Shown piece after piece: positions 7,456-16,515 of a DNA stretch of 64,000 bases. The DNA lies in NCBI RefSeq assembly GCF_002270415.1, contig NZ_NNRI01000007.1, forward strand, positions 682,001 to 746,000, in the 5' to 3' direction. Source of the stretch: Mesorhizobium sophorae. Its GTDB lineage: Bacteria; Pseudomonadota; Alphaproteobacteria; Rhizobiales; Rhizobiaceae. The first letter of the stretch is position 1, and the number at the start of each line of letters is the position of its first letter. The translations under genes and the position numbers were made by a program. The notes below the pieces were generated by a model that was given only the letters and a program-made list of their open reading frames with translations, was not told the DNA's origin and did no database searches.

Positions 7456-9534
7456 ATGCATAAACTCGAACGTCTCCTGCGGCCGAAGTCGATCGCCGTC
7501 TTCGGCGGTGCGCAGGCTGCCGCCGTCGTCGCGCAATCGATCAAGATGGGCTTTGCCGGCGAGATCTGGCCGGTACACCCGACCAAGGACGAGGTGGCCG
7601 GCCGCAAGGCCTATCGTTCGGTGGCCGATCTGCCCGGCGCGCCTGACGCCGCCTTTGTCGGCGTCAACCGCCACCTGACCATCGAGGTTGTCAAGGCGCT
7701 GGCCGAACGCGGCGCCGGCGGCGCCGTCTGCTTTGCCGCAGGCTTCCTCGAAACCGAGGCCTATGACGACGACGGCGAGCGGCTGCAGGCCGAACTGGTC
7801 GCGGCGGCGGGCCAGATGCCAATCATCGGGCCGAATTGCTATGGCCTGATCAACTATGCCGATGGCGCACTGCTGTGGCCCGACCAGCATGGCGGCATCA
7901 GGCTGGCCGAGGGCGGCAAAGGCGTCGCCATCATCACCCAGTCGTCCAACATCGCCATCAACATGACGATGCAGAAGCGCGGCCTGCCGATCGCCTTCCT
8001 CATGACCGCCGGCAACCAGGCGCAGACCGGCCTGTCCGAAATGGCGCTTGGCCTGATCGAGGACGAGCGGGTCACGTCGCTCGGCCTGCACATCGAGGCC
8101 TTCGATTCAGTAGCCGGCTTCGAACGGCTGGCGGCCCGGGCACGCGAGCTGAAGAAGCCGATCATCGCCATGAAAGTCGGACGTTCCGAGCAGGCGCGGC
8201 AGGCGACAGTCTCGCACACAGCCTCGCTGGCCGGCTCGGACGCGGCCTCGGGCGCTTTCCTGAGGCGGCTCGGCATCGCCCGCGTCGATTCCATCCCCGC
8301 CTTCATCGAGGCGCTGAAGCTGCTGCACGTCACTGGTCCGCTGCCTGGTTATCGTCTGTCGTCGATGAGCTGTTCGGGCGGCGAGGCCTCCGTCATGGCC
8401 GACAGTGCCGAAGGCCGCTGGGTCAATTTCCCTGACCTGACCGGTTCGCACCGCGCTCATGTCAAATCGACGCTCGGGCCGCTGGTGGCGGTAGCCAACC
8501 CGCTCGATTACCACACCTTCATCTGGAACAACGAGCCGGCGATGACCGCCACCTTCACCGCGATGGTGTCGGGCGGTTTCGACCTCAACATGCTGGTGCT
8601 GGACTTTCCGCGCCCCGACCGCTGCTCGGATACTGACTGGTGGGCGACGTTGCGTGCCTTCGAATCGGCGCTGAAGACCAACAGGGCGCAAGGCGCCATC
8701 GTCTCCTCGCTGCCGGAGAACCTGCCGGAAGAATACACGGCCGGACTGATGGCGCGTGGCATGGTGCCGTTGTTCGGCATTTCCGAGGCCATGGACGCCG
8801 CCCAGGCGGCAGCCTTCATCGGCTGGGCGTGGCGCGAACCGCAGGCGCAGCCGATCGACACGTCCGCCTCCGGTGCGCCCGGTGGCGACCACATCACGCC
8901 CGACGAGGCCGAGGCGAAATCGCGGCTGATCAAGGCCGGCCTGCCAGTGCCCAAGGGCGAACGCGCCGCCAATGCCGTCGAGGCGGTGATCTCCTCGATG
9001 GCGCTCGGCTTTCCGGTGGCGCTGAAGGCGCTGGGCGTCACCCACAAATCCGAGGTCGGTGCTGTCAGGCTCAACCTCAAGGACGCCGAATCCGTCAGCA
9101 CGGCAGCGCATGACCTGCTGCCGCTCGGCACCGGCCTCTATGTCGAACGCATGGTGCGCGACGGCGTCGCCGAACTGATCGTCGGATTCACCCGTGATCC
9201 GATGTTCGGCGCGGTGATGACGCTGGGCACCGGCGGCGTGCTGGTCGAGCTGTTGCGCGACAGCGTCACGCTGATGCTGCCGGCAACCCGCGACGACATC
9301 GAGGCGGCGTTGCGCGGCCTCAAACTGTTCCCGCTACTCGAAGGCTATCGTGGCCGGCCGAAAGCCGATGTCGCCGCGGCCATCGAGGCTATCTCGGGCA
9401 TTGCCGCCTTCGTGCAGCAGAATGCCGGCGAGATCGAGGAACTCGACATCAACCCGCTGATCGTCTGCACAGAGGGCAAGGGCGCCTGGATCGCCGACGC
9501 GCTGCTGGTGCTGGGAGACAAGAAGAATGTCTGA
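7456..9534 (+). CDS. NDP-forming acyl-CoA synthetase (CoA-binding + succinyl-CoA-ligase-like + ATP-grasp)
   Basis: A 692-residue single-chain ligase that joins a carboxylic acid to CoA through a phosphohistidine intermediate. Order: CoA-binding Rossmann domain (LLRPKSIAVFGGAQ), ligase domains with the probable phosphorylated His in ATVSHTASLAGSD near residue 257, and a C-terminal ATP-grasp domain from about 480 (SRLIKAGLPVPKGE, ALGVTHKSEVGAV, ELDINPLIV). The internal ATG at 7456 after the repeat is taken as the start, where family homology begins. In this operon it replaces the AMP-forming CaiC-type betaine:CoA ligase (inference). Confidence 0.85.
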   Translation: MHKLERLLRPKSIAVFGGAQAAAVVAQSIKMGFAGEIWPVHPTKDEVAGRKAYRSVADLPGAPDAAFVGVNRHLTIEVVKALAERGAGGAVCFAAGFLETEAYDDDGERLQAELVAAAGQMPIIGPNCYGLINYADGALLWPDQHGGIRLAEGGKGVAIITQSSNIAINMTMQKRGLPIAFLMTAGNQAQTGLSEMALGLIEDERVTSLGLHIEAFDSVAGFERLAARARELKKPIIAMKVGRSEQARQATVSHTASLAGSDAASGAFLRRLGIARVDSIPAFIEALKLLHVTGPLPGYRLSSMSCSGGEASVMADSAEGRWVNFPDLTGSHRAHVKSTLGPLVAVANPLDYHTFIWNNEPAMTATFTAMVSGGFDLNMLVLDFPRPDRCSDTDWWATLRAFESALKTNRAQGAIVSSLPENLPEEYTAGLMARGMVPLFGISEAMDAAQAAAFIGWAWREPQAQPIDTSASGAPGGDHITPDEAEAKSRLIKAGLPVPKGERAANAVEAVISSMALGFPVALKALGVTHKSEVGAVRLNLKDAESVSTAAHDLLPLGTGLYVERMVRDGVAELIVGFTRDPMFGAVMTLGTGGVLVELLRDSVTLMLPATRDDIEAALRGLKLFPLLEGYRGRPKADVAAAIEAISGIAAFVQQNAGEIEELDINPLIVCTEGKGAWIADALLVLGDKKNV

Positions 9535-10309
9535 CGTCATTTCGACCCGCCGCGAGGGCACCATCCTGGAGGTCACGCTCGACCGGCCCAAGGCCAACGC
9601 CATCGATCTCAAGACCTCTCGGCTGATGGGCGAGACGTTCAAGGCATTCCGCGACGATCCTGATCTGCGCGTTGCCATCGTCAAGACCGCGGGCGACAAG
9701 TTCTTCTGCGCCGGCTGGGATCTGAAGGCGGCTGCCGGCGGCGATGCGGTCGACGGCGACTATGGCGTCGGCGGCTTTGCCGGGCTGCAGGAACTGCGCG
9801 ACCTCAACAAGCCTGTCATCGCTTGCGTCAACGGCATGGCGGTCGGCGGCGGCTTCGAGCTGGCGCTGTCGTGCGATCTGATCTACGCCTCCGATCATTC
9901 CTCCTTCGCGCTGCCCGAGATCCGCGCCGGCACGCTGGCCGATGCCGCGACGATCAAGCTGCCGAAGCGCATCCCCTATCACGTGGCCATGGACCTTTTG
10001 CTCACCGGCCGTTGGATGGATGTCGCGGAGGCGCATCGCTGGGGTCTGGTCAACGAAGTGCTGCCCAAGGAGAAGCTCGAGGACCGTGTCTGGGAGATCG
10101 CCCGGTTGCTCGCCGGAGGCCCGCCGCTGGTGTTTGCCGCGATCAAGGAGACGGCGCGGGTGGCCGAGGCGCTCACCTTCCAGGACGCGATGAACAAGGT
10201 GACACGCCGCCAGTTGCCGACCGTCGATGCCCTCTATGGCTCCGAGGACAATATGGAAGGTTTTCGCGCTTTCGCCGAGAAACGCGAGCCGGTGTGGAAG
10301 GGGAAGTAG
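9527..10309 (+). CDS. Enoyl-CoA hydratase/isomerase, CaiD-like
   Basis: A 260-residue crotonase-fold protein. The oxyanion-hole strands KFFCAGWDLKAA (near 62) and ACVNGMAVGGGFELALSCD (near 100-120) are clear, and LPEIRAGTLADAATIKLPKR matches the CaiD/carnityl-CoA dehydratase type. It would hydrate crotonobetainyl-CoA to carnityl-CoA (inference from similarity and context). The start overlaps the ligase gene by eight bases. Generic enoyl-CoA hydratase activity cannot be excluded. Confidence 0.85.
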   Translation: MSDVISTRREGTILEVTLDRPKANAIDLKTSRLMGETFKAFRDDPDLRVAIVKTAGDKFFCAGWDLKAAAGGDAVDGDYGVGGFAGLQELRDLNKPVIACVNGMAVGGGFELALSCDLIYASDHSSFALPEIRAGTLADAATIKLPKRIPYHVAMDLLLTGRWMDVAEAHRWGLVNEVLPKEKLEDRVWEIARLLAGGPPLVFAAIKETARVAEALTFQDAMNKVTRRQLPTVDALYGSEDNMEGFRAFAEKREPVWKGK

Positions 10310-10319
10310 TGGCGGCCCC

Positions 10320-11258
10320 ATGACCGACTACAAAGCCCTCATCGACGCCGAGACCTGGGCCTTCATCGAGCGAACCAATTCCTATTATCCGCCTGATACG
10401 ATCGACTACACGATCGCGCAGCAGCGCGAGATCTATGACCGGATGTGCCGCGAGTTCTTTGCCGGCTACCCCGAGGGGGTTGCAGTCGAAACCTCTGCCC
10501 TTGCAACGCCCACCCATGATATCCCGATCCGCATCTACCGAAGCGCGTCGCAGGCAGCGGCGACGGCGCTTTATTTCCATGGCGGCGGCTTCATCCTCGG
10601 CGGGCTGGATAGCCATGACGATGTCTGCGCCGAGCTCTGCGCCCGCACCGGCTATGAGGTGGTCTCGGTCGACTACCGGCTGGCGCCGGAGCACCTGCAT
10701 CCGGCGGCCTTCGACGACGTGATGAGCGCCTTCGAATGGGCTGCTGCCAATCGCGAGCATCCCGTCGTGCTTTGCGGCGACAGCGCCGGCGGCAATCTTG
10801 CCGCTGCCGTCAGCCATGCGACACGCGGCCATCAGCGCAAGCCGATCGGGCAGGTGCTGATCTATCCCGGGCTCGGCGGCGACCGTTCGCGCGGCTCTTA
10901 TGTGACGCATGCCGAGGCGCCGATGCTGACCGTGCGCGACCTGGAATTCTACAAGAACGTCCGCACCGGCGGCGTGGATGGGACCGGTGACATCACGCTG
11001 TCGCCACTCGCCGATGGCGACTTCGCCAATCTGCCGCCGACGGTGCTGATCACTGCCGAGTGCGACCCGCTGTCATCAGACGGCGAAGCCTATCGCGCAC
11101 GCGTCGCCGCCGCCGGCGGACGGGCATATTGGCTCGAGGAACCTGGGCTGGTGCATGGCTATCTGCGAGCCCGGCACACGGTCGGCCGCGCCCGCGCCAG
11201 CTTTACGCGGATCGTCGATGCGGTAGCCGCTTTGGGAACGGGCGAATGGGTCCCCTGA
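10320..11258 (+). CDS. Alpha/beta hydrolase, hormone-sensitive-lipase family
   Basis: A 312-residue esterase with the HSL-family oxyanion motif HGGGFILGG near residue 84, the nucleophile elbow GDSAGG near 155, the acid in ECDPLSSDG near 250 and the catalytic His in GLVHGYLRA. No signal peptide, so cytoplasmic. It closes the operon ten bases after the hydratase. The natural ester is unknown. Since no hot-dog thioesterase for betainyl-CoA appears in this cluster, this hydrolase could take that role, but this is speculation. Confidence 0.85.
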   Translation: MTDYKALIDAETWAFIERTNSYYPPDTIDYTIAQQREIYDRMCREFFAGYPEGVAVETSALATPTHDIPIRIYRSASQAAATALYFHGGGFILGGLDSHDDVCAELCARTGYEVVSVDYRLAPEHLHPAAFDDVMSAFEWAAANREHPVVLCGDSAGGNLAAAVSHATRGHQRKPIGQVLIYPGLGGDRSRGSYVTHAEAPMLTVRDLEFYKNVRTGGVDGTGDITLSPLADGDFANLPPTVLITAECDPLSSDGEAYRARVAAAGGRAYWLEEPGLVHGYLRARHTVGRARASFTRIVDAVAALGTGEWVP

Positions 11259-11386
11259 GCGCCGTCATCCATATGCGGCGTATATAATTCAGGCCAAAAC
11301 CTGGTCTCGAATTCCTATGCGGCCAGCGATTAAGTACTTCCGGGCCGCCGCTCGGCGGCGGCCGGAACGACAGACTGGCTTCAAAC

Positions 11387-11707
11387 ATGAAATCACATTC
11401 AGTCTGGCTGACCTCCAGGGTCAGCCGCAGGGTGCCGACGGAATATTTTGTCCTGGCAAACCTCAGAGAACAAGGCGCGATCATCGGTCGGCTCGCCGGC
11501 CATCCGATCGCCGATACGGTCGTCGATGCGAGCGGATCCCGATATCGCTATGTCGGCGTTGCAACGCGCGACGCCAATGGGCGCTTCGATTTCGAAGCGC
11601 TGCGGGCTGGCGAATGGATCGTCCAACCGGGCCTGGTTTATGCCGCTGACGGCAAGGCCGCTCCGTCAAAACCGCTGCTGAGCAGGCGCGACCGCAATCC
11701 GTCCTGA
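11387..11707 (+). CDS. Hypothetical protein (up to 106 aa)
   Basis: The central part (GAIIGRLAGHPIADTVVD, then RYRYVGVATRDANGRFDFEAL) reads like a folded soluble protein, but the first ~25 residues look like chance translation. The true start may be internal, for example the GTG near 11430. No good ribosome-binding site was found. The 3' end overlaps the convergent dapA-like gene by 42 bases. No family recognised. Confidence 0.4.
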   Translation: MKSHSVWLTSRVSRRVPTEYFVLANLREQGAIIGRLAGHPIADTVVDASGSRYRYVGVATRDANGRFDFEALRAGEWIVQPGLVYAADGKAAPSKPLLSRRDRNPS

Positions 11708-12619
11708 TTGCATTGCGCCGGGTCCACCCTCGTTCAAAGTCACCATCGCCTCTCGAATTGCCGTTGCGGTTTCAGGACGGACAGGGGTCATTGGCAAGCG
11801 GACGTCCGGGCTCAGCCCCAGCGCCAGATGCAGGGCGTATTTGACCGGCACCGGATTGCTCTCCAGCTCGAGCGCCGCGATGAGTGGCCGCAAGCGATGA
11901 TGGATGGCCCGAGCGGTGTGGTGGTCGCCTTGCCGGTAGGCATCATGCATCTCGACGCACAGTCGCGGGGCGACGTTGGAGACCACGGAGATCGTGCCAC
12001 GCCCGCCCATCGTGTTGAAGCCGAAGGACGTGGCGTCGTGGCCGGACAGGCAGATGAAACGGCGCCTCAGCACGGCGGGCAGCGAGGACAGGCGGTTCAC
12101 ATCGCCAGTAGCGTCCTTGATGCCGACGATGGTTGGAATCTGCGCCAGGCGCTCGACCGTCTCCTGCGACAGGTCGACACCGGTACGGGCCGGGACGTTG
12201 TAGACGATGATCGGTATCTTGACCTTGCCGGCGATGGCTTCGAAGTGGCGGAAAATCCCCTCCTGGCTCGGCCTGTTGTAGTAGGGCGTGACGATGAGGG
12301 CAGCGTCGGCCCCGAAAGCCTCGGCGGCTGTCGAAAGAGCAATCGTCGTCTCGGTGCTGTTCGTCCCGGTGCCGGCGATGATCGGCACCCTGCCCGCGGC
12401 AATTTTCACGCAGAGCGCGATGATGTCGAGGCGCTCCTCCCACGATAAGGTCGGGGACTCACCGGTGGTGCCGCACGGCACCAGCCCGTTGATCCCTTGT
12501 TCGATCTGCCAGCGCAGCAGCGTGGTCAGTTGCTTCAGGTCGACCTCGCCGTCGGTGAACGGCGTTACCAGCGCGGTCATCGCTCCGGTCAGGCGCATTC
12601 GTGCTTGTTCGGGTGTCAT
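11666..12619 (-). CDS. dapA: Dihydrodipicolinate synthase-family protein (DapA-like)
   Basis: Condenses pyruvate with aspartate semialdehyde in lysine/peptidoglycan precursor synthesis if it is a true DHDPS. The 317-residue TIM barrel has the family signature: GTTGESPTL near residue 46, the Tyr of TPYYNRPSQEG, the Arg of YNVPARTGVDL that distinguishes DHDPS from many paralogues, and the Schiff-base Lys in VGIKDATGD. The ATG at 12619 follows AAGGAGAA; a TTG nine bases upstream is an alternative. It stands apart from other lysine genes, so it may be a second copy. Confidence 0.85.
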   Translation of the reverse strand: MTPEQARMRLTGAMTALVTPFTDGEVDLKQLTTLLRWQIEQGINGLVPCGTTGESPTLSWEERLDIIALCVKIAAGRVPIIAGTGTNSTETTIALSTAAEAFGADAALIVTPYYNRPSQEGIFRHFEAIAGKVKIPIIVYNVPARTGVDLSQETVERLAQIPTIVGIKDATGDVNRLSSLPAVLRRRFICLSGHDATSFGFNTMGGRGTISVVSNVAPRLCVEMHDAYRQGDHHTARAIHHRLRPLIAALELESNPVPVKYALHLALGLSPDVRLPMTPVRPETATAIREAMVTLNEGGPGAMQSGRIAVAPAQQRF

Positions 12620-13025
12620 GGCAATCAAATTCTCCTTGGTGATTGTTTGGGGACGCCGCCTGTTCGAGGTGCGAAAGAAGCAAAGCCGAGAGCACCGCTG
12701 CAGCCAGATCGGTGTGGTCCGCTTCGGCTATGCAGGCGTTGCCTGGCGTCGCTACAGGCGGGGTTTGAATGGTGCAAACCCATCGCTCGCCGGTCGTGCT
12801 GAGCGACGAAACCGAGCGCTCCGGTTTCGACAGGGCGACGAGCAGGAGGACGGCGTCGAGCGTGGCGCCGGCCTCGACCAGGCCGGCAAACCGCCGGCCT
12901 TGCCTAGACGATTTGTCGAGCGACAGGCCGCGTGCGGCCTCCCACAGTTGGTGCTCGAGCAGCCTGCCGACATGCGGGAGACGATCGAACAATCCGGCCA
13001 GATCGGCAGTGTTGGACGTGTCCAT
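12459..13025 (-). CDS. Hypothetical protein overlapping the dapA-like gene
   Basis: The first ~125 residues look genuine (DLAGLFDRLPHVGRLLEHQL, then DAVLLLVALSKPERS), with hydrophobic helices but no known domain. The last ~55 residues, after HLEQA, run out of frame through the start of the dapA-like gene for 161 bases and look like read-through of a lost stop codon. The ribosome-binding site is weak. It may be co-transcribed with the two small genes upstream. Function unknown. Confidence 0.5.
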   Translation of the reverse strand: MDTSNTADLAGLFDRLPHVGRLLEHQLWEAARGLSLDKSSRQGRRFAGLVEAGATLDAVLLLVALSKPERSVSSLSTTGERWVCTIQTPPVATPGNACIAEADHTDLAAAVLSALLLSHLEQAASPNNHQGEFDCHDTRTSTNAPDRSDDRAGNAVHRRRGRPEATDHAAALADRTRDQRAGAVRHHR

Positions 13026-13067
13026 GGTCAGACCGTTTCGGAAAAGTGAAAGCAGCCGGAAACAGGA

Positions 13068-13289
13068 TCAGTTGAACAGGGAAAGGCACACGCTTGCCGG
13101 GGCGAAGCGTATCGCGCCGGCCTGATGACCGCTTTCCATCGTGGCGAAACGAACAGCCGAGGTCCTGTCGGCGAAAACACCGCCGGTCATGCCTTCTTCG
13201 TCGCGCGCGATCCAGTGGCCTTCGCCATCGCGCCCAACCACGAAGCGGTGAAACGCGTTTCCGTCAGAGGGGATATGAGAACGTTGCAT
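13068..13289 (-). CDS. Small hypothetical protein (73 aa)
   Basis: From the ATG at 13289 the protein begins MQRSHIPSDGNAFHRFVVGR and continues with GHWIARDEEGMTGGVFADRT, a compact beta-rich soluble chain with no signal peptide. The pattern of glycine and aromatic residues suggests a real conserved protein, although I do not recognise a named family. The preceding 28 in-frame codons lie over the upstream gene and are left out. It follows the small membrane protein gene by about 20 bases. Confidence 0.65.
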   Translation of the reverse strand: MQRSHIPSDGNAFHRFVVGRDGEGHWIARDEEGMTGGVFADRTSAVRFATMESGHQAGAIRFAPASVCLSLFN

Positions 13290-13309
13290 GATAATCTTCT
13301 GCTTTGCGA

Positions 13310-13501
13310 TCAGGAAACTTGAGCAGCGATGGTGGCCGCGACCAGCAAGCCGCCGGCGACCAGGAGCCACCATGTCGGAGTGAAGGGCGCGACCAGGCTG
13401 CCTGGCCGGCGATTGTTGTTGGCGGCCCGCCTGATTTGTTCGAGCTGCGACGCCGGCAGCGGACGATGGGTGGGCAGATAGAGCCCGTCCGAGAGGAACA
13501 T
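13310..13501 (-). CDS. Small membrane protein (63 aa)
   Basis: Sixty-three residues with a polar N-terminal half (ASQLEQIRRAANNNRR) and one C-terminal transmembrane helix (WWLLVAGGLLVAATIAAQV). AAGGAAG seven bases before the ATG at 13501 supports the start. It is the first gene of a probable three-gene minus-strand unit. Function not known. Confidence 0.6.
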   Translation of the reverse strand: MFLSDGLYLPTHRPLPASQLEQIRRAANNNRRPGSLVAPFTPTWWLLVAGGLLVAATIAAQVS

Positions 13502-13702
13502 CGAAGACTTCCTTCTTTCTTAACTGTCGCCACGAGGTGGTGACTGCCTGCAGCGGCTCAGGACCGGCTGCACTCAGAAAGATAAAAGCATCCGCATTTG
13601 TATTCGAGGCGGCCGAAAACTGAAAAATATAAAAAAGTCATATGTTTATCGCCCGGGCGTATGTGGCCCCCAAGCAGGAAATCGGACCGCCGCGGCGCTG
13701 TT
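13502..13702 (-). promoter_or_regulatory. AT-rich intergenic region, probable promoter of the small-gene unit
   Basis: Two hundred bases between the FAD dehydrogenase stop and the small membrane gene. The stretch 13575-13650 is strikingly AT-rich for this genome (AAAAATATAAAAAAGTCATA), as expected of a promoter or a bent-DNA site. No recognised operator could be named. Confidence 0.4.
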
Positions 13703-15361
13703 TCACGCCACCGCGGCGGCCGCGGCCCGGCCGGCGCTGCGGCCGGAAAAGATGCAGCCGCCGAGGAACGTGCCTTCAAGCGCCGCATAGCCATGCACAC
13801 CGCCGCCACCGAAACCTGCGGCCTCGCCAACGGCATAAAGCCCCGCCACCGGCTGGCCGTCGGCACCCAGTACACGGCTGTCGAGATCGGTCTCCAGGCC
13901 GCCCAGCGTCTTGCGGGTCAGGATGTTGAGGCGGACCGCGATCAGCGGACCGTTTGCCGGGTCGAGCATTTTATGTGGCTTGGCCGTGCGGATCAGTTTG
14001 TCGCCAAGGTAAGCACGCGCACCACGCAACGCGGTGATCTGCATGTCCTTGGAGAACGGATTGTCGAGCTGCCGGTCGCGGGCGCGGATCTCGCGTTCGA
14101 CCTTTGCGAGTTCGAGCAGCGGCTCGCCGCCGGCCAGCGCGTTCATGCGGGCGACCAGCTTCGGCAGGTCGGCCTCGACGATGAAATCCTCGCCCTTCTC
14201 CATAAACGCCTTCACCGGGCCCGGAATGCCCGACGTGGCGCGGCCGAGCACCTGACGCCAGCTCTTGCCGGTCAGGTCGGGGTTCTGTTCGGAGCCCGAC
14301 AGCGCGAACTCCTTCTGGATGATCTTCCTGGTCAGGACGAACCAGGAATAGTCGAAGCCGGTACTCATGATGTGGTTGAGCGTGCCCAGTGTGTCGAAGC
14401 CGGGATAGAGCGGCACCGGCAGGCGCTTGCCCCTGGCATCGAGCCACAGCGATGACGGGCCGGGCAGGATGCGGATCGCATGATCGGTCCAGATCGGCGC
14501 CCAGTTCCTGATGCCCTCGACATAGTGCCACATGCGGTCGCGATTGATGACGCTGCCGCCGGCCGCTTCGGTGATCGCCAGCATGCGGCCGTCGACATGG
14601 TCGGGCACGCCCGTGATCATGCGCTTGGGTGCCGCGCCCAGCCGCTGCGGCCAGTTCTCCCGCACAAGCTGGTGATTGGCGCCAATGCCGCCGGAGGCGA
14701 CAATCACGGCTTGCGCATGAAGCTCGAAATCGCCTGATATATCGCGCGAGCTCTTGTGGCCACGCTCGACGGTGCTTGGCTGCAGGATGTCGCCGCGCAC
14801 GCCGTCGACGGTGGCGCCCGTGCGGGTCAATTCGTTGACCCTGTGGCGGAATTTGAAGCGGATCAGCCCGCTTTTCTCGGCTTCGCGGACGCGCTGTACG
14901 AAGGGTTCAAGCACGCCGGGGCCGGTGCCCCAGGTGACGTGAAAGCGCGGCACCGAATTGCCATGGCCGATGGCGTTGCCACCGCCACGCTCGGCCCAGC
15001 CGACGACGGGAAAGAATTTCAAGCCGCGCTGCGTCAGCCATGAGCGCTTCTCGCCGGCGGCGAAGCCGACATAGGCTTCGGCCCATTTGCGCGGCCAGTA
15101 ATCTTCCGGGCGGTCGAAAGCGGCGGTGCCCAGCCAGTCCTCGAGTGCCAGATCAGGCGAATCGTGGATGCGCATGCGCCGCTGCTCGGGTGAATCGACG
15201 AGGAAGAGCCCGCCGAACGACCAGAACGCCTGGCCGCCGAGCGACTGTTCCGGTTCCTGGTCGACGATGACGGTTTTCTTGCCTGCCTTGGCAAGCTCGG
15301 CAGCGGCGACCAGCCCGGCGAGGCCAGCGCCGACAATGATCACGTCCGCATCGTCAGCCAT
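13703..15361 (-). CDS. FAD-binding dehydrogenase (ketosteroid dehydrogenase/fumarate reductase fold)
   Basis: A 552-residue flavoprotein. The N-terminal dinucleotide motif is VIIVGAGLAGLVAAAELAKAG (residues 7-27), followed by GGQAFWSFGGL typical of the COG3573 'FAD-binding dehydrogenase' group. The second FAD segment (VASGGIGANHQLV) and the C-terminal GLYAVGEAAGFGGGGVHGY are intact. The ATG at 15361 follows GGGAGGGG. It is related to 3-ketosteroid delta-1-dehydrogenases, but the substrate is unknown. Downstream of the Gfo/Idh/MocA gene on the same strand, with a palindromic repeat between them. Confidence 0.85.
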   Translation of the reverse strand: MADDADVIIVGAGLAGLVAAAELAKAGKKTVIVDQEPEQSLGGQAFWSFGGLFLVDSPEQRRMRIHDSPDLALEDWLGTAAFDRPEDYWPRKWAEAYVGFAAGEKRSWLTQRGLKFFPVVGWAERGGGNAIGHGNSVPRFHVTWGTGPGVLEPFVQRVREAEKSGLIRFKFRHRVNELTRTGATVDGVRGDILQPSTVERGHKSSRDISGDFELHAQAVIVASGGIGANHQLVRENWPQRLGAAPKRMITGVPDHVDGRMLAITEAAGGSVINRDRMWHYVEGIRNWAPIWTDHAIRILPGPSSLWLDARGKRLPVPLYPGFDTLGTLNHIMSTGFDYSWFVLTRKIIQKEFALSGSEQNPDLTGKSWRQVLGRATSGIPGPVKAFMEKGEDFIVEADLPKLVARMNALAGGEPLLELAKVEREIRARDRQLDNPFSKDMQITALRGARAYLGDKLIRTAKPHKMLDPANGPLIAVRLNILTRKTLGGLETDLDSRVLGADGQPVAGLYAVGEAAGFGGGGVHGYAALEGTFLGGCIFSGRSAGRAAAAAVA

Positions 15362-15388
15362 CTTTCCCCTCCCAATTAGCCGGCTAAA

Positions 15389-15432
15389 GCAATTCCGGGG
15401 AAAGCGTGAAACGATTTTCCCTCCGGAATTGC
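15389..15432. repeat. Palindromic intergenic repeat, copy 3 (GCAATTCC type)
   Basis: GCAATTCCGG and CCGGAATTGC form near-perfect arms around AAAGCGTGAAACGATTTTCC. It shares its layout with the copy upstream of rplT at 26901. It sits between two minus-strand genes, 18 bases after the Gfo/Idh/MocA stop. Confidence 0.8.
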
Positions 15433-15450
15433 GTCGAACAAAGGGGCTGG

Positions 15451-16437
15451 CTAGACGGCTTCCCAACCTTCCTTGCCGCCAGCGCGGAAGATGGCGTCGA
15501 TGACCTTCTGGTTGAGCACGGATTCTTCCAGCGTGAAGACCCGCTCCTTGCCGCCCTGTGCGGCCCGCGCGAAGGTCTCGACCTCCAGCCGGTACTGCTG
15601 GGTGCCGGGAAAGCGGAATACCTGCGCCTCCGTGTGGTTCTGGTTGTGCAGTTCGACGCGGTGATGGTCGTAGAGTCCGGCGTTGAAGGGCGAAAACACC
15701 TCGATGAGCCCCTTCTCGCCATGGAACACCATGACCTGGCGCGCCGCCATCTGCGTCGACAGGTAGAAGGACAGCTCGAAGTCGCCGAAATCGGCGCGGA
15801 TCGAGGAATAGATGTCGGTGCCGAATGTCTTGTCGCGCTCGATCGTCGCCTGGACGCGGAGCGGCTCCTTGCCGGTGGAAAAGCGCGTCGAGACGGTCGG
15901 GTAGACGCCGATGTCGGGCAGCGCGCCGCCGCCCAGATCGAGCTTGTTGCGCATGTTGTCGGGGTCGACATTGTAATAGGAGAAGGCGCCCTGGACGTGG
16001 CGCAGGCGGCCGATGGCGCCGCTGGCGATGAGATCGCGCACCTTGATCCATTGCGGGTGGTAGATGACCATGAAGGCCTCGCAAACCAGCACCTTCTTGG
16101 CATCGCGCAGCTTGATCAGCGGCAGGATGTCCTTGGCGTCGAGCGCCAGCGGCTTTTCGACCAGCACGTGCTTGCCGGCCTCGATCGCCTTGGCCGCCCA
16201 TTCGACGTGTTGGGAGGTCGGCAGCGGGATGTAGACGCCGTCGACCTCGCTGGAGGCGAGCAGGTCCTCATAGGAGCCGAAGGCATGGCGCGCGCCGAAG
16301 CGCTCGGCCAGGGCCTTGGCCTTCGACAGGTCGCGGCTGGCGATTGCCGACAGAACGCCGTTCTCCGCGTCGACCATTGCCGGCAACAACTGCTCGCGGC
16401 CGATTTTGGCCGTCGACAACACACCCCATCGGAACAT
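15451..16437 (-). CDS. Gfo/Idh/MocA-family oxidoreductase
   Basis: A 328-residue NAD(P)-dependent sugar- or polyol-type oxidoreductase. The N-terminal Rossmann fold starts [20 protein letters not shown]; the family motif [11 protein letters not shown] near residue 96 carries the catalytic-site Lys, and [12 protein letters not shown] near 175 holds the active-site region of the C-terminal domain. The ATG at 16437 follows GGAGAAG; the longer upstream frame is not needed. Substrate unknown; possibly in one transcript with the FAD dehydrogenase. Confidence 0.85.
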   Translation of the reverse strand: MFRWGVLSTAKIGREQLLPAMVDAENGVLSAIASRDLSKAKALAERFGARHAFGSYEDLLASSEVDGVYIPLPTSQHVEWAAKAIEAGKHVLVEKPLALDAKDILPLIKLRDAKKVLVCEAFMVIYHPQWIKVRDLIASGAIGRLRHVQGAFSYYNVDPDNMRNKLDLGGGALPDIGVYPTVSTRFSTGKEPLRVQATIERDKTFGTDIYSSIRADFGDFELSFYLSTQMAARQVMVFHGEKGLIEVFSPFNAGLYDHHRVELHNQNHTEAQVFRFPGTQQYRLEVETFARAAQGGKERVFTLEESVLNQKVIDAIFRAGGKEGWEAV

Positions 16438-16515
16438 CAGGCTTCTCCATAGCGATTGCAGGCGACGAGGTTTGCCCGAAATCTCAGGAAAAGCCAATGA
16501 CCAGGACTGCCTGGA

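Noticed and set aside
13703..16201. An 832-codon frame joining the FAD dehydrogenase to upstream sequence
   Set aside because: The first ~280 codons are a shadow of the Gfo/Idh/MocA gene; the true start has a good ribosome site at 15361.
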